NCBI GenBank assembly: GCA_965223215.1
Contig: CBDCVZ010000010.1
Span: forward strand, 3,286,001 to 3,350,000
DNA: 64,000 nt
DNA from: JABDMH01 sp965223215
GTDB taxonomy: Bacteria; Bacteroidota; Bacteroidia; Chitinophagales; Saprospiraceae
Direction of reading: 5' to 3'
Below, piece after piece: positions 36,384 through 47,600 of the stretch. The position numbers and the translations under genes were made by a program. Each line of letters begins with the position of its first letter. Positions within the stretch are counted from its first letter, which is position 1. Under the pieces are notes generated by a model, which was not told the origin of the DNA, did not search any database, and saw nothing but the letters and a program-made list of their open reading frames with translations.

Positions 36384-37411
36384 GTCAATTGATTTAAGAC
36401 TTGCAGTACTCGATCATTTTCTTCTCTGAGCCCAACGGTAATCCTTAAACAGTTTGCACAATTCATTGCGGAACTTCGATCCCGAACTACCACTCCATCT
36501 TCCTTCAGTGCCCGAAAAACTAAAGGAGATTTCTTGAATCTAACCAGCAAAAAATTTGCCTCACTAGCAAATACCTCTTCCACCAGGGCAGACCTGGACA
36601 GCACATTTTCTAAGCGCATTCTCTCCCGACAAATGACCGAAATTCTCTCCTGGATACTTCCTTTATCATCCAGTGCCTTCAGCGCATGTTTTTGAGTTAA
36701 GATATTAACATTATAGGGTGGTTTCACCTTATTTAAGTAGCCGATAATTGTTTTTGACGCACATACTATTCCCAACCGAATCCCGGCCAACCCCCAGGCT
36801 TTAGAAAATGTCTGAAGGACGACTAAATTATTAAACTCACTGAGCCTGTTAGTCCAACTCAAACTACTAGAAAAATCCACGTAAGCCTCATCTAAGACGA
36901 CTATACCAGGAAACTCTCTTAATAGCACCTCAACGGTATTTGCATTTATTAAAGTACCGGTTGGATTATTAGGACTGCAGAGAAAAAGTATTTTACAGCG
37001 AGAATCACAGGAGGATAATATGCTCGAGGTATCGGGCTGAAAATCATCATTGAGCGGTATCTTTATGACCTCGATGTCTGCAATTGCTGCACTTACTTCG
37101 TACATCCCATAGGTAGGAGGTAAAATCATAATTCTATCGTATCCGGGTCGACAAAAAATCCGGATCAGTAAATCGATACCTTCGTCACTTCCATTCCCAA
37201 GGAAAATCAGTTCACGGTCAACTCCTTTTACCAATGCAATTTTTTGCTTGAGTTCTTTTTGAAGTGGATCAGGATATCTATTAGTGCCAGATGGATACGG
37301 ACTTTCATTGGCATCGAGATACACTTCTGCTGTACCTTCAAATTCATGCCGCGCTGAACTATATGGCTTTAGGGATCGGATGTTGTCACGAACCAAGCTG
37401 TCAATATTCAT
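36380..37411 (-). CDS. hisC: Histidinol-phosphate aminotransferase
   Basis: 343 residues. PLP-dependent fold-type I: LDANESPYPSGTNRYPDP near the start, LCSPNNPTGTLI, VVLDEAYVDFS, and the PLP lysine in LQTFSKAWGLAGIRLG. It converts imidazole-acetol phosphate to histidinol phosphate. It overlaps hisD at its 5' side and hisB at its 3' side by four bases each (ATGA type). Confidence 0.96.
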   Translation of the reverse strand: MNIDSLVRDNIRSLKPYSSARHEFEGTAEVYLDANESPYPSGTNRYPDPLQKELKQKIALVKGVDRELIFLGNGSDEGIDLLIRIFCRPGYDRIMILPPTYGMYEVSAAIADIEVIKIPLNDDFQPDTSSILSSCDSRCKILFLCSPNNPTGTLINANTVEVLLREFPGIVVLDEAYVDFSSSLSWTNRLSEFNNLVVLQTFSKAWGLAGIRLGIVCASKTIIGYLNKVKPPYNVNILTQKHALKALDDKGSIQERISVICRERMRLENVLSRSALVEEVFASEANFLLVRFKKSPLVFRALKEDGVVVRDRSSAMNCANCLRITVGLREENDRVLQVLNQLT

Positions 37412-38703
37412 GAGTTCTTAATTTTTGCCCGTCGTACAGCAACGGCATTTTTATGGGCGTGCAAATGTTCTGCCTCTGCCATCTGCTCTACGGTATCTCC
37501 TATGAGGTCAAGCCCTGCCGGAGTTAAACTTTGGAAAGTAATCTTCTTGACAAAAGAATCAAGTGAAACACCACTATATGATCGAGCCCAGCCATTGGTG
37601 GGCAAGGTATGATTGGTGCCGGAAGCGTAGTCCCCGACTGCCTCCGGACTGAAATGACCAAGAAAGACGGATCCGGCATTTACTATTTCAGAGATCCACC
37701 TTTCGCCATCATCCAGACTCAAAATCAAATGCTCCGGTGCATATTCATTGGAAAATGCGAGGCAGGTTTCGATTTTATCAAAAAAAATGGCCATGCTATT
37801 TTCCAAAGATTTACTTGCTGTTTGTTTACGTGGCAACACCTCCAACTGGAGCAGCAATTCTTTTTTAGTTTGTTCAATCATGGAGACACTTGAGGACAGT
37901 AAAACAACTTGGCTATCTGGTCCGTGCTCTGCTTGTGACAACAAATCTGATGCAATGAATTTAGGGTCAGCAGAATCATCAGCAATCACCAACACTTCGG
38001 AAGGACCGGCTGGCATGTCGATGGCAATGCCTTGACGCTGGGCCTGCATTTTTGCTTCGGTTACAAACTGATTGCCTGGTCCGAATATTTTACTTACTCG
38101 TTGAATCGATTCGGTACCGAAAGTCATGGCTGCAATTGCTTGTGCGCCGCCGATCTTATAGATGTGATCAATCCCGCATTTTTTGGCCGCATATCTGATC
38201 GCTGCAGCAATGGTTCCATCTTTGCTCGGTGGGGTACACATCGTAATTGTTGAGCACCCTGCAATTCGTGCCGGAATTCCCAACATGAGAACGGTTGAAA
38301 ATAGAGGTGCGGTGCCTCCCGGAATATACAATCCAACGGGATCTATCGGCCGCGCCTCTCTCCAGCATTTTACTCCCGACATCGTTTCGATTGGCTGATG
38401 GGGCATGGCCTGAGTCTGATGAAATCTATGGATATTCTGGTAAGCCAAGTCTATGGCTTCCATCAAATCTTGAGAAAGTTCACTTTCGCAATCATGAAGT
38501 TCCTGACGACTGACCTTAAAACTTGAGAGCTCAACTTCATCAAACTTTTTGGTAAATCGTTTTAAGGCCAGATCTCCCTCAAGCGAAACAGCCTGCATCA
38601 CCTTTTCTACCTCGAGTGATAGGTCTTGCTGGAAAAAGATCGGTCGTTTTACTAGGTCGCCCCAAATGCTGGGATTGGGATTACTTAGGTTTTTAATGGT
38701 CAT
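37408..38703 (-). CDS. hisD: Histidinol dehydrogenase
   Basis: 431 residues. VGLYIPGGTAPLFSTVLMLGIPA, IDHIYKIGGAQAIAAMTFGTES, FGPGNQFVTEAKMQAQ and AGPSEVLVIADDSADP are family hallmarks, with zinc and catalytic residues in SQAEHGPDSQVVLLS and NEYAPEHL. It oxidises histidinol to histidine in two NAD-dependent steps. It starts 19 bases after hisG. Confidence 0.97.
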   Translation of the reverse strand: MTIKNLSNPNPSIWGDLVKRPIFFQQDLSLEVEKVMQAVSLEGDLALKRFTKKFDEVELSSFKVSRQELHDCESELSQDLMEAIDLAYQNIHRFHQTQAMPHQPIETMSGVKCWREARPIDPVGLYIPGGTAPLFSTVLMLGIPARIAGCSTITMCTPPSKDGTIAAAIRYAAKKCGIDHIYKIGGAQAIAAMTFGTESIQRVSKIFGPGNQFVTEAKMQAQRQGIAIDMPAGPSEVLVIADDSADPKFIASDLLSQAEHGPDSQVVLLSSSVSMIEQTKKELLLQLEVLPRKQTASKSLENSMAIFFDKIETCLAFSNEYAPEHLILSLDDGERWISEIVNAGSVFLGHFSPEAVGDYASGTNHTLPTNGWARSYSGVSLDSFVKKITFQSLTPAGLDLIGDTVEQMAEAEHLHAHKNAVAVRRAKIKNS

Positions 38704-38722
38704 GTTTTAGGGTATATCATTG

Positions 38723-39574
38723 CTAGACAATCATCTTTTCAATAGGCACTACCAAAATTCCTTGCGCACCAAGGTTGCGCAGTTGGTCAATCACTTCCCA
38801 AAACCTATGCTCATCGACAACCGAGTGGATGGAACTCCACCCTTCTTCCGCAAGTGGGAGTACGGTTGGACTCTTCATACCGGGCAGTATCCCCACAATT
38901 TCATTCACATTTTCATTGGGTGCATTGAGAAGAATATACTTTGAATCTCTTGCCGAAAGTACACTGCCAATTCGAAAATCAAGTTTGGCCAGTATGCCAC
39001 TAGCTTGGTCAGTTATTCTCTGACCTTGTACTAAGACTGCCTCTGACTTCAAAACGGTTTCTACCTCTTTTAGGCCATTGCTTAGGAGCGTGCTACCTGT
39101 ACTCACAATATCCATAATCCCACTGGCAAGACCAATTCCTGGGGCAATTTCGACAGATCCCGAGATCTTATGGATTTCAGCCGTAACACCCTTTCTATTA
39201 AGAAAATCTTGCAAAATATTCGCATAGGAGGTCGCGATTTGCTTGCCCTCGAAATAGGTGACTCCGTGGTAGGATTCTCCCTTGGGAATCGCAAGTGACA
39301 TCCTGCACTTTGAGAAACCCAGCTTCCTGACCACCGTAATTTCCCTTTGACTTTCAAGTAAGACATTCTCACCAATAATTCCAATATCTGCAACGCCATC
39401 CTCCACATATTCCGGGATATCGTCATCTCTCAAGAAAAGCACTTGTGCAGGAAAATTAAGTGCTGTGGTCATCAATTGATTCTTTCCACTATTGAATTTT
39501 AACCCACAATCTTTCAGCAGTGACAGAGAACCATCACTTAATCGACCTGATTTCTGAATCGCTATTTTTAACAT
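38723..39574 (-). CDS. hisG: ATP phosphoribosyltransferase, long form
   Basis: 283 residues, so the long HisG with a C-terminal ACT-like regulatory domain, independent of HisZ. KIAIQKSGRLSDGSLSLL opens the protein; DDIPEYVEDGVADIGIIGENVL and the PRPP-binding loop ASGIMDIVSTGSTLLSNGL are typical. The last 75 residues (LNAPNENVNEIVGILPGMKSPTVLPL...) form the histidine-binding domain. It catalyses the committed first step and is normally inhibited by histidine. It is the first structural gene of the operon. Confidence 0.96.
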   Translation of the reverse strand: MLKIAIQKSGRLSDGSLSLLKDCGLKFNSGKNQLMTTALNFPAQVLFLRDDDIPEYVEDGVADIGIIGENVLLESQREITVVRKLGFSKCRMSLAIPKGESYHGVTYFEGKQIATSYANILQDFLNRKGVTAEIHKISGSVEIAPGIGLASGIMDIVSTGSTLLSNGLKEVETVLKSEAVLVQGQRITDQASGILAKLDFRIGSVLSARDSKYILLNAPNENVNEIVGILPGMKSPTVLPLAEEGWSSIHSVVDEHRFWEVIDQLRNLGAQGILVVPIEKMIV

Positions 39575-39591
39575 AATCTCTTTGTTCGTTC

Positions 39592-39630
39592 AAAGAAGAA
39601 GCGGCTTACCACCTAGACGTGATAAGCCGC
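39592..39630 (-). terminator. Attenuator-type terminator upstream of hisG
   Basis: On the minus strand GCGGCTTATCAC and GTGGTAAGCCGC form a 12-base-pair stem (one G-U) with a six-base loop, followed by TTCTTCTTTG. It lies 18 bases before hisG and after a His-containing leader ORF. GTGATGA around the leader stop codon can pair with TTATCAC in the 5' arm, a possible antiterminator. Confidence 0.75.
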
Positions 39631-39662
39631 TAATTTATCCTTCATGATACACAAGCACCTCA

Positions 39663-39716
39663 TCACTTACCTAGTGGTAAATGCAATATCGGATGCTGAT
39701 GTATTAAAATCTTCAT
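39663..39716 (-). CDS. His-containing leader peptide of the his operon
   Basis: A 17-codon ORF with His at codons 6, 8 and 12 (IHQHPILH), ending in TGA at 39663-39665, about 33 bases before the terminator stem. Three His in seven residues is far above normal frequency though weaker than the seven-His leader of Enterobacteria. A ribosome stalled at these codons would leave the antiterminator free to form. A promoter box ends eight bases before its ATG, so the transcript would be nearly leaderless. Confidence 0.65.
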   Translation of the reverse strand: MKILIHQHPILHLPLGK

Positions 39717-39723
39717 ATTTCTG

Positions 39724-39731
39724 CAAAGGTA
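39724..39731 (-). promoter_or_regulatory. -7 promoter box of the his operon
   Basis: The minus strand reads TACCTTTG, an exact TAnnTTTG. A transcription start just downstream would fall at or within a few bases of the leader ATG at 39716. The best TTTG upstream is only about 11 bases away, too close for a standard -33 element. Confidence 0.5.
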
Positions 39732-39739
39732 GAAAAAGT

Positions 39740-39911
39740 GCACAAAAGATTTGAATGAGCAGGCAACGATTTCGCTGTTGTACCTATCTTAAGAATACTG
39801 GCGCCTCTCGGCGCAATTCAACCTTTGAAGACTTTTTGAAATTGAAGGTATTTGTTTCAGCTACAAAGAACCTTTTAGCATCCGCGACAGTTTGACGCGG
39901 ATGCTTTTTTT
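39740..39911 (+). ncRNA. Candidate small RNA ending at the orphan terminator
   Basis: No protein gene on the + strand leads into the terminator at 39877-39911. The preceding 140 bases hold a further hairpin (GCGCC TCTC GGCGC near 39801-39815) and no long reading frame. A short non-coding transcript is the simplest explanation. The 5' end is a guess; no exact TAnnTTTG box was found on this strand, and it resembles no RNA family I recognise (not tRNA, tmRNA, SRP or RNase P). Confidence 0.25.
39877..39911 (+). terminator. Perfect intrinsic terminator on the + strand, no annotated gene
   Basis: AGCATCCGCG (39877-39886) and CGCGGATGCT (39896-39905) form a ten-base-pair perfect stem with a nine-base loop, followed by seven T on the + strand. 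On the minus strand the hairpin is followed by AAAAGG-type sequence, not T, so it ends + strand transcripts. The flanking genes hisG and the PorP gene are both on the minus strand. Confidence 0.75.
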
Positions 39912-40007
39912 GTTCTTAATAACCCACATAATGAGTAAGTATGTCATGAGTGTATTTTGCGTGATAATAAAAGCGATATAAGGTCCGGTTCCTTTAAGTC
40001 TCCAAGC

Positions 40008-41051
40008 CTACAATTCTGGACATTTCACCTTTACGCGTTTGCGCTGTGGTCGGATGAAATCGATGAAGTGCATGACGGATAGTTCTGGTCCCCCAACACC
40101 ATTCGATGCTTTTCGCAAAGGCGAAATGTTTAGATCAAAGGAGAAGGAGAAGACGGTATTGCGAATATCGTAGCGGAGAGAGGCAATTAAGGCATCGCGG
40201 TTGAACTCTCCATTGCGGTTAGACCATCTGAACCAAAGACCAGCATAGAAAGCGTATTCTGGTCTAACATAAGTACGTGTTTCTCTAGTGATCTTGAAAA
40301 AGGTACCCATGTTAAACTGCTGGTGCGGACGCTGATCAAAGTAGATGAAGCTGGGTTTCAGCGTCACGTACTGATTTAATCGAAGGCTTGCACCACCGTG
40401 CAATATGTACCTGGGAATCAGCGAGGTGCCTACCTGAGGTCGTTCTTGGTCTCTCATAAAGGAGACAAGGGCCCGATTTAGATGAAAAATTGAACCGCCC
40501 ACATAGAGAAAGTCTTCTCTTTTGAGTGGCATAAACCAAGCACCTCCCGCATTGAGATCGTAATAGGTAAGTTGATTACCAAAATCACCACTCTGCAAAT
40601 ATGGATCCTGATCGAAGACCCGAAGCTGAGAAAGGTCAATCCTATTTTGAACAATCCCATTTGATACTCCGAAGGTAACGAAGTGGTCACCATAAGCGTT
40701 TAAGGCCTTCAAGTAGGAAAAGGTAAGGTTGGCTGAAACGGTTCTGAAGTTTAGATCACCTGCATTATCTGAGCTAACCTGAATGCCCGCTCCCACATCA
40801 TCTTGAAGTCCAAATCCCTGGTTGAGTTTCATGTCGGCCGACCCCAGAAAGGTTTGAAACCCATTGGTGAAACTTTGCCATTGACGTCGATAATTGCCAA
40901 TGAATCGAAGGTCACCATTAAAGAGTCCAGTCATCGCTGGATTTATATAGGTCGGAGATGCATGAATGTGTGATAAATGAATGTCTTGAGCGCTGAGCCG
41001 TGAAGATGCAGCCATCAAAAGGATAGCTATCACAAACAGACCTTTCGACAT
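40008..41051 (-). CDS. PorP/SprF-family outer-membrane protein (T9SS-associated)
   Basis: 347 residues from the Met at 41051, which begins a clean signal peptide (SKGLFVIAILLMAASSRLSAQ); the longer frame to 41159 adds 36 polar residues and is rejected. The mature start QDIHLSHIHASPTYINPAMTGLF is the PorP/SprF hallmark, and repeated aromatic strands point to an outer-membrane barrel. In Flavobacterium, SprF supports T9SS secretion and surface attachment of the giant adhesin SprB. Here the gene follows two giant T9SS type B repeat proteins on the same strand, so a similar dedicated role is likely. Confidence 0.88.
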   Translation of the reverse strand: MSKGLFVIAILLMAASSRLSAQDIHLSHIHASPTYINPAMTGLFNGDLRFIGNYRRQWQSFTNGFQTFLGSADMKLNQGFGLQDDVGAGIQVSSDNAGDLNFRTVSANLTFSYLKALNAYGDHFVTFGVSNGIVQNRIDLSQLRVFDQDPYLQSGDFGNQLTYYDLNAGGAWFMPLKREDFLYVGGSIFHLNRALVSFMRDQERPQVGTSLIPRYILHGGASLRLNQYVTLKPSFIYFDQRPHQQFNMGTFFKITRETRTYVRPEYAFYAGLWFRWSNRNGEFNRDALIASLRYDIRNTVFSFSFDLNISPLRKASNGVGGPELSVMHFIDFIRPQRKRVKVKCPEL

Positions 41052-41645
41052 GTCTGTAATAGCCTTATCCAGTTCAAAAAACATCCAATCTCGAGGATGT
41101 TCCATAGGGGGATTTTTTTCAGTGTGGGGGAAACACCGTTTACAGTTATTTATCATCATGATCAGATGTTTATAAAAGTGTGTTCAAATACGCTTTTACT
41201 TTAAGTGTTTAAAAAAGTGCTCTATCTACTATCTACCATCTGTTCATCACTTACTTCACCGGAGGAGGACATGGATCCCCTGTGGCAAAGTGTTATAGAT
41301 CTTTGCAGATGGTTTCGAAATTCCAATTGGATAAAGAATGAGGCGCGAGTTTCCAGATGTGGAAAATGCTTTGAAGAACGCTAGGGGAAGCATCAAACTG
41401 CACTTTTCAGCAATACATAGAATATTCATCACGGTCATGTCTTTTGTGAGGATACTATGTGTTTGCTAGGGAGGCTAGGAGGGTTTCGGGCCAGGCCGCT
41501 ACTCATTAATATCAATTTGCGTGCCAGTTGATAGAACTATCCCAAATGATCATAATTTTAACAACTTTGGAACTGGCAAATAGGCTTGTGCCTTCAGGTT
41601 TTGATTTCTCGGACACCTACTTTGCCAGACCCGAATTTCACCTCA
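41052..41645. other. Spacer between the giant gene and the PorP gene
   Basis: About 590 bases without a credible gene. A seven-base inverted repeat GCCAGTT/AACTGGC (41523-41529 and 41571-41577) is present, without a T-tract. A 60-codon minus-strand frame (41256-41438) has no family resemblance. The size of the gap leaves open whether PorP is co-transcribed with the giant gene. Confidence 0.45.
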
Positions 41646-44600
41646 TCATCGGAGCACTGTGACATTTCCAGCAAGGAGAAAGTCCTGCTCACTCTGGCAC
41701 ACTCCTCTAATCGTATACATGTAGACACCTGGATTAACAGGTTGACCCTTATACGTACCATCCCAGAGCAAATCTACCGAGCTTGATGAGAAAACAAGCT
41801 CGCCCCATCTGTTAAAAATCTCTACAAGCGCTATGGTCGAAACTCCATCATTCCGGATTTCAAAGTAATCATTGAACCCATCACCGTTTGGTGTAAAAGC
41901 ATTGGTAGCCGTGATCTTTTCAAAATCACAGAGACCTTCCACAGTAATGGTTACCAGACCTTCTTCAGGACAGTCAAGTGAATTGACTGCCTGAGCTCGA
42001 TAGGTGGTGGTAGAACTAGGTTGCTGTATGGTCATTGGACAGTCTTCGCAGATCAGAGCACCATCATTAGTATTGTACCAACTAATGCTCGATTCCTCAT
42101 TAAGGACAGAGGCTGATAAGATAACCTGTGACCCATTAGCGATAACCTGATCCTCCGGCATAACCAAACCTGGTAGTGGTACGACCTCTACCGTCACCTC
42201 CGTTGTCATCTCTGAGTCTCCACAACCGATTGTCGTCAAGGTATAGGTGGTTGTCTGAAGCGGTGAAGCAACGGGGTCCGGACAATCGTCACAAGATAGG
42301 GTGGCTGATGGAGACCACTGTAAGGTTTGGTAGTTCGATCCAATCACACTAAGCGAAACAGATTCACCTTCACAGATGGTCTGTGGTAAGACTTCCAAAT
42401 CTACATCAGGGAGAATTTGAACCGTATAAGTAACGATGCTATCGCAGCCAAACACGCTGCTGTAGGTTTCCTGAAACAGGGTATCTTGCGTATGGTAATG
42501 TCCATTAATCTCAATACTATCACCTGGACACAAGTCATAGCTCAATTCCATAGTGATAAAATCAACGAACTCTATATGCAATATTGAGATACTATCGCAT
42601 CCTGCCGATGAAAGCAACGTATCTCGATAGGTGCCAGCTTGGTCATAAGTTGTGCCATCTACCGAAACTGTATCGCCAGCACATACCTGGATCGTTTGTT
42701 CAGTCACAATCTCATTACTTACAATCAGATTGAGATTGATCGTACTATCGCATCCTGCTGTGTTTACTAATGTGACTTCATAGGTACCCGACGAACTAAA
42801 CGCATCTGACCCGACAAAATAAACCTGTCCTTCGCAGATATTCACGGTCAGGTCTTGCACGGAAGATGGCAATACAATGAGCTCTAGTTCCACAATACTG
42901 TCGCAGCCTCCTGACGTGGACAGTGTGTCATAGTAAAATCCTATTGTAGTCAATTGATCATCACCAAATGTATATTCTTCACCCTCACACATGGTATGGG
43001 TGATTCGCTCAAACTTCTCCTCTACAATCTCGACGGTGATTTGCAAAATGCTATCACACCCACCCGAACTAGCCAAGGTATCTTCAAAATATCCCGATGT
43101 TGCGTAGTGGATCCCGTTTACCTGCACACTATCACCCGAGCATAAGGTCAAGTCGATTATTTCGATGATTTCATCAACCACACTAAGTGATAACTCAATG
43201 ATGCTGTCGCAACCATTCGAAGCTGTGAGCGTGTCCAAATAGAGACCAGGATCGGTTAGGGTTTCTCCGTCAAAAACAATCGAAGCACCCCGACATATTT
43301 GCTGATCTTCTTGTGTTCTTATCTCATTCAGAACCGTTAAATCGATGGTGACAATGCTGTCACATCCCAGATTGCTTATGAAGCTGTGTTGATATATTCC
43401 GGAAGTAGTATAGAGCTCACCTTGGTAAGCCAACGGCTGCCCAAAGCAAATCTGTGTATCAATGGTAGTGGTCAGCACAGTGTTTACTAGAAGATCAAGT
43501 GCCGTTATGCTATCACAGCCTAGGGAAGAAGTTGAGGTATGCTCATAAAAACCTGTGCTTGAATAGTCAGTGCCATTAAATGAATAAACCTGACCATCGC
43601 AGATTTCAGCGAAGATTGTATCCCTCAAGATGTCAAAAAACTCAATTTGCAAAGTAACAATACTGTCACAGCCCAAGCTGCTGGTGAGGGTGTCCCGATA
43701 GACACCTGCACTGTCTATAGCAAGCAACCCGAATTGGTAAAGTTCACCAACACATCGACGCTCCATCAGATCAGTGGTGAGGACATCTTTGGTAACAAGA
43801 TCTACAATGACAACGCTATCACAACCTGCCTTGCTTAGGTAGGTTGCTGAATATTGACCGTCTGTAGACAGTGTCTGCCCATCAAAATCATAGGTTTGAC
43901 CATTGCAGAGTTGCACTTCAAATTGATTTGTAATTTGGTCAATCACCTCCACGTTGAGGGTAATTACGCTATCACATCCAGCGACACTTGGTAAAGTATG
44001 CATATAGGCCCCTGCGGAGGTGATGGTAGTACCGAAGAAATCTAGGGAAGCATCTTGACAAATGGTTGTGTCTAAACTGGAGAAAAGTTGATCATTGACA
44101 GTCAACGCCAATGTAATTAGACTATCACATCCAGCTTGAGTAATAAGCATTTGATCATAGTTTCCAGAAATTGAGTATTGTTCACCAAAGAACTCGTAGG
44201 ATTGTCCCTCACAAATCTGAGCAAAAATTGTATCACGCTTATGTTGGTTGACCTGCAAGTCGACGATAGAAATACTGTCGCAACCCAGGGCACTGATCAG
44301 TGTGTCTCGATAGGTACCAGTGCTATCAAGAAGCTCATTTCCAAACGGATATGTTTCGCCTTCACATAGGCTCACTGAAGTGAATGTCTCATTAATGTCA
44401 ATGAACGACAGTAATAGATTAACTATACTATCACAGCCACCCTGACTGGTATAGATACCTGTGTAAGTACCAGGCAGTGAAAGTTCTTGGTCATTGAAAA
44501 AATAAGATTCTCCGGGACATAAATCGATTACTAGGTCTTGGGTTATTTCACTCTTAACTTCCAGCTCAAGTGTAATAACACTATCGCATCCAGCTTGCGA

Positions 44601-47600
44601 CGTCAATGTATGGGTATAGCTACCAGCCGTGGTAAGCGTCTGGGTAAAGAAGCTGTAGGATTGACCGGAACAAATGGTTTCATTCAATGTCGTTTCAAGC
44701 TGATCATTGACTACCAGCAGCAAAGTCACTACACTGTCGCAGCCCAAGCTGCTAGTAAAGGTTTCCTCATAGCTGCCTGTTTGATTGTAACTCTGGCTTC
44801 CTAGACTAAAGGATTCTCCCACACAAATCTGTACATTGAGGGTATCACGTATTTCATCAACGAAAGTGAGCTGCAAATTGACAACACTGTCACAACCAGA
44901 TGACGTCGTCAATACTTCTTGGTAGTTGCCATCTTGAGTCAGCTGCTGAGCACCGAAATCATAAACCTCTCCCACACAAAGTTGCTCGGTCAAATTAGTA
45001 ACCACGGTGTCTAAAACCATTAAATCTAAAGACACTATACTGTCACATCCCAGACTTGAAGTTAGGGTGTCGTAGTATATGCTACTGCTGGTAAGTTGCT
45101 GACCATCAAAGAAATATGATTCGCCAGCGCAAATCGACTCATTTAGCGACGTTCGTAAAACAGAGAGTACTTGAAGATTTAGAGTCACAACACTATCACA
45201 ACCAGCCTGGGAAGTGTATGTTTTGGTGAAAATACCAGAAGTAGAAGTCAAATCTCCGTCAAAATCATAAGTTTGTCCTTCGCAAATCTGTTCATTCAAT
45301 TCTGTATTTAATTGATCTAGTACTTCCAAGAAAAGGGTAACAATACTATCGCAACCTGCGGTACTGATAAAAGACTCCTCGTAGGTTCCAGTCGTGTTGT
45401 AGACCGAAGAGCCCAGCGTATATGAATCACCTTGGCAGATCTGAATACGTTGTGTGTTACGAATTTCACTCAAAACCATGAGGTCGAGCATGATAATGCT
45501 ATCGCAACCATTTTGTGTGGAAAGAGAATCCAAATACACCCCTGAGGTTGAATAGGTATTCGTACCAACTGTATAAGTTTCTCCCAGGCAAATTCTTTCC
45601 ACCAAGTCGATCATGTAGATGGGATGCACCGTAAGGTCTACAATAATGATACTATCACAACCATTTTGAGTCAAATGTTGCTGGGTATAGATACCAGTTT
45701 CGCTATAGGTTTCTATCCCGAAAGTAACAGAGTCTCCTTGGCAAATTTCCAGCACATGTGTCGTGTCATATGGGTCAAACACCACGAGATCAACCACGAT
45801 GTTACTATCGCAACCTGATTGAGTTGTGGTAGTAATATTATAATTCCCTGTTGCATTCAAAATCTCACCGGCAACATTGATGAATTCACCGGCACAAAGA
45901 TTGGCACTGAATGAAGTATCTCGATTTGGGTTAACCGTCAAATTCAGGGTGATGAGGCTATCGCAGCCCGCCGATGAGGGAATTAACGCCTGGTAGGTAC
46001 CAGTCACAGCATAGTCCTGGCCGGCCATCGTGTAGGAGTCACCATCGCAGAGGGTGATGTCTAAATCTGTCTTGATGGTGTCAACCACCGCAAGATTAAG
46101 TGTCACGATGCTATCACATCCTGCTCCAGCAATCAGTGTTTCCACGTAGGTTCCAGTTTCGTTGTAGAAATTACTTCCCACTTGGATTGAATCACCGATG
46201 CATATCGTTACATCAAGGGTCACCTCGATATCCTCCACAACAATCAGTGTCAAATTGAGAATGCTATCGCATCCCGTCTGTTGAGAGACCAGGGTATATT
46301 GATAGTTGCCTGCAGTCCTGTGAAAATTACCTGCAGCCTCAAACGATACTCCATCACATACAGTGACTTCTAGTTCTTCAATCACAGGAGGTATGACATT
46401 GATCTGAACACTGATAATACTGTCGCAACCAAACTGATCGGTTAATATTACCGTAAAATTCCCCTCCGAGCTAAATGTTTCGCCAGCCACATCGATGCTA
46501 TTGCCCTCACAGATTGTTTCTTGCACTGTGGTGGTCGTGGGCTGAATCACTGTCAGATTAACAGTCACCACGCTATCACATCCATTGGCGTTGGTAATGG
46601 TCTCCACATAAGTACCCGTCTCATTGAGCACACTACTACCTATGATATAGGATTCTCCTTCACAAATGATGGGATCAACAGTTGCCGTCGTATGAGGATT
46701 TACTGTCAGGTCTAGATTGACAATGCTGTCGCAGCCATTTGGTCCAATGAGGATATCCGTATAGTTACCCGTAGTATTATAGGTGGAATTTCCAACTGTA
46801 TAGGATTGTCCCTCACAAATCGCTTCGACCAAATCCGTTACAGAAGGTCTGATGATAATGAGCTCAATTTCTTCAGAAATTGCATTGCAGTTCTCATTAT
46901 CCAGGTTTCCTATGCCATCAGCAACGACAAATCGGTAGATTCCTTCCTGATTCAGTTGAATATTAGTAATGATATGAGTTAATGCATCTCCACCTGGTAC
47001 ATTTACCCAGAATCCGCTACTGAAGATCTGCCATCGATAGACAGGATTCGTATAATTGCCTGTCACAGTAGCCGTTAAAGTCACGTCATGCCCAAGACAT
47101 ACGGGATTCGGATTTATTTGGATCTGCACAATAGGTCGACAATCAATGACCGTAATTTGCTGTGATGCGATTTGAATATTTCCACAACTGTCCGTTGCGG
47201 TCCAAGTACGAATAAGGTCATAAGTATTTTCGCAAACACCAGGAATGCTATCTTGGAAGTATGTCACATTAGGTTCTCCACAATTATCTGTCACCTGAAT
47301 TTGGAGTCCAACCTGGGGTGGGTCTGGAACTTCATCACATGGTACGGTGACATCTTCAGGAATACCTGAAAACTGTGGTGGTATTGTGTCGTGAATAATG
47401 AAGGTCTGAATGCACAATTCGGTATTACCACACCAGTCAGCAATTTGATAAGTGCGCGTAATTATCTCAGGACATTTGTTTCCATCCGATTGGTCTCCAA
47501 GCCACTGAAAGGATGCAGGATCAACACTACAATTGTCAGTGACCACACCTCCAATTGCCTCGAAAGCTGTCAAGGTGATCACGCGAGTTGGCAGGTCTCC

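Noticed and set aside
41256..41438. 60-codon minus-strand frame in the spacer before the PorP gene
   Set aside because: No family resemblance and no start-site context; most likely chance.
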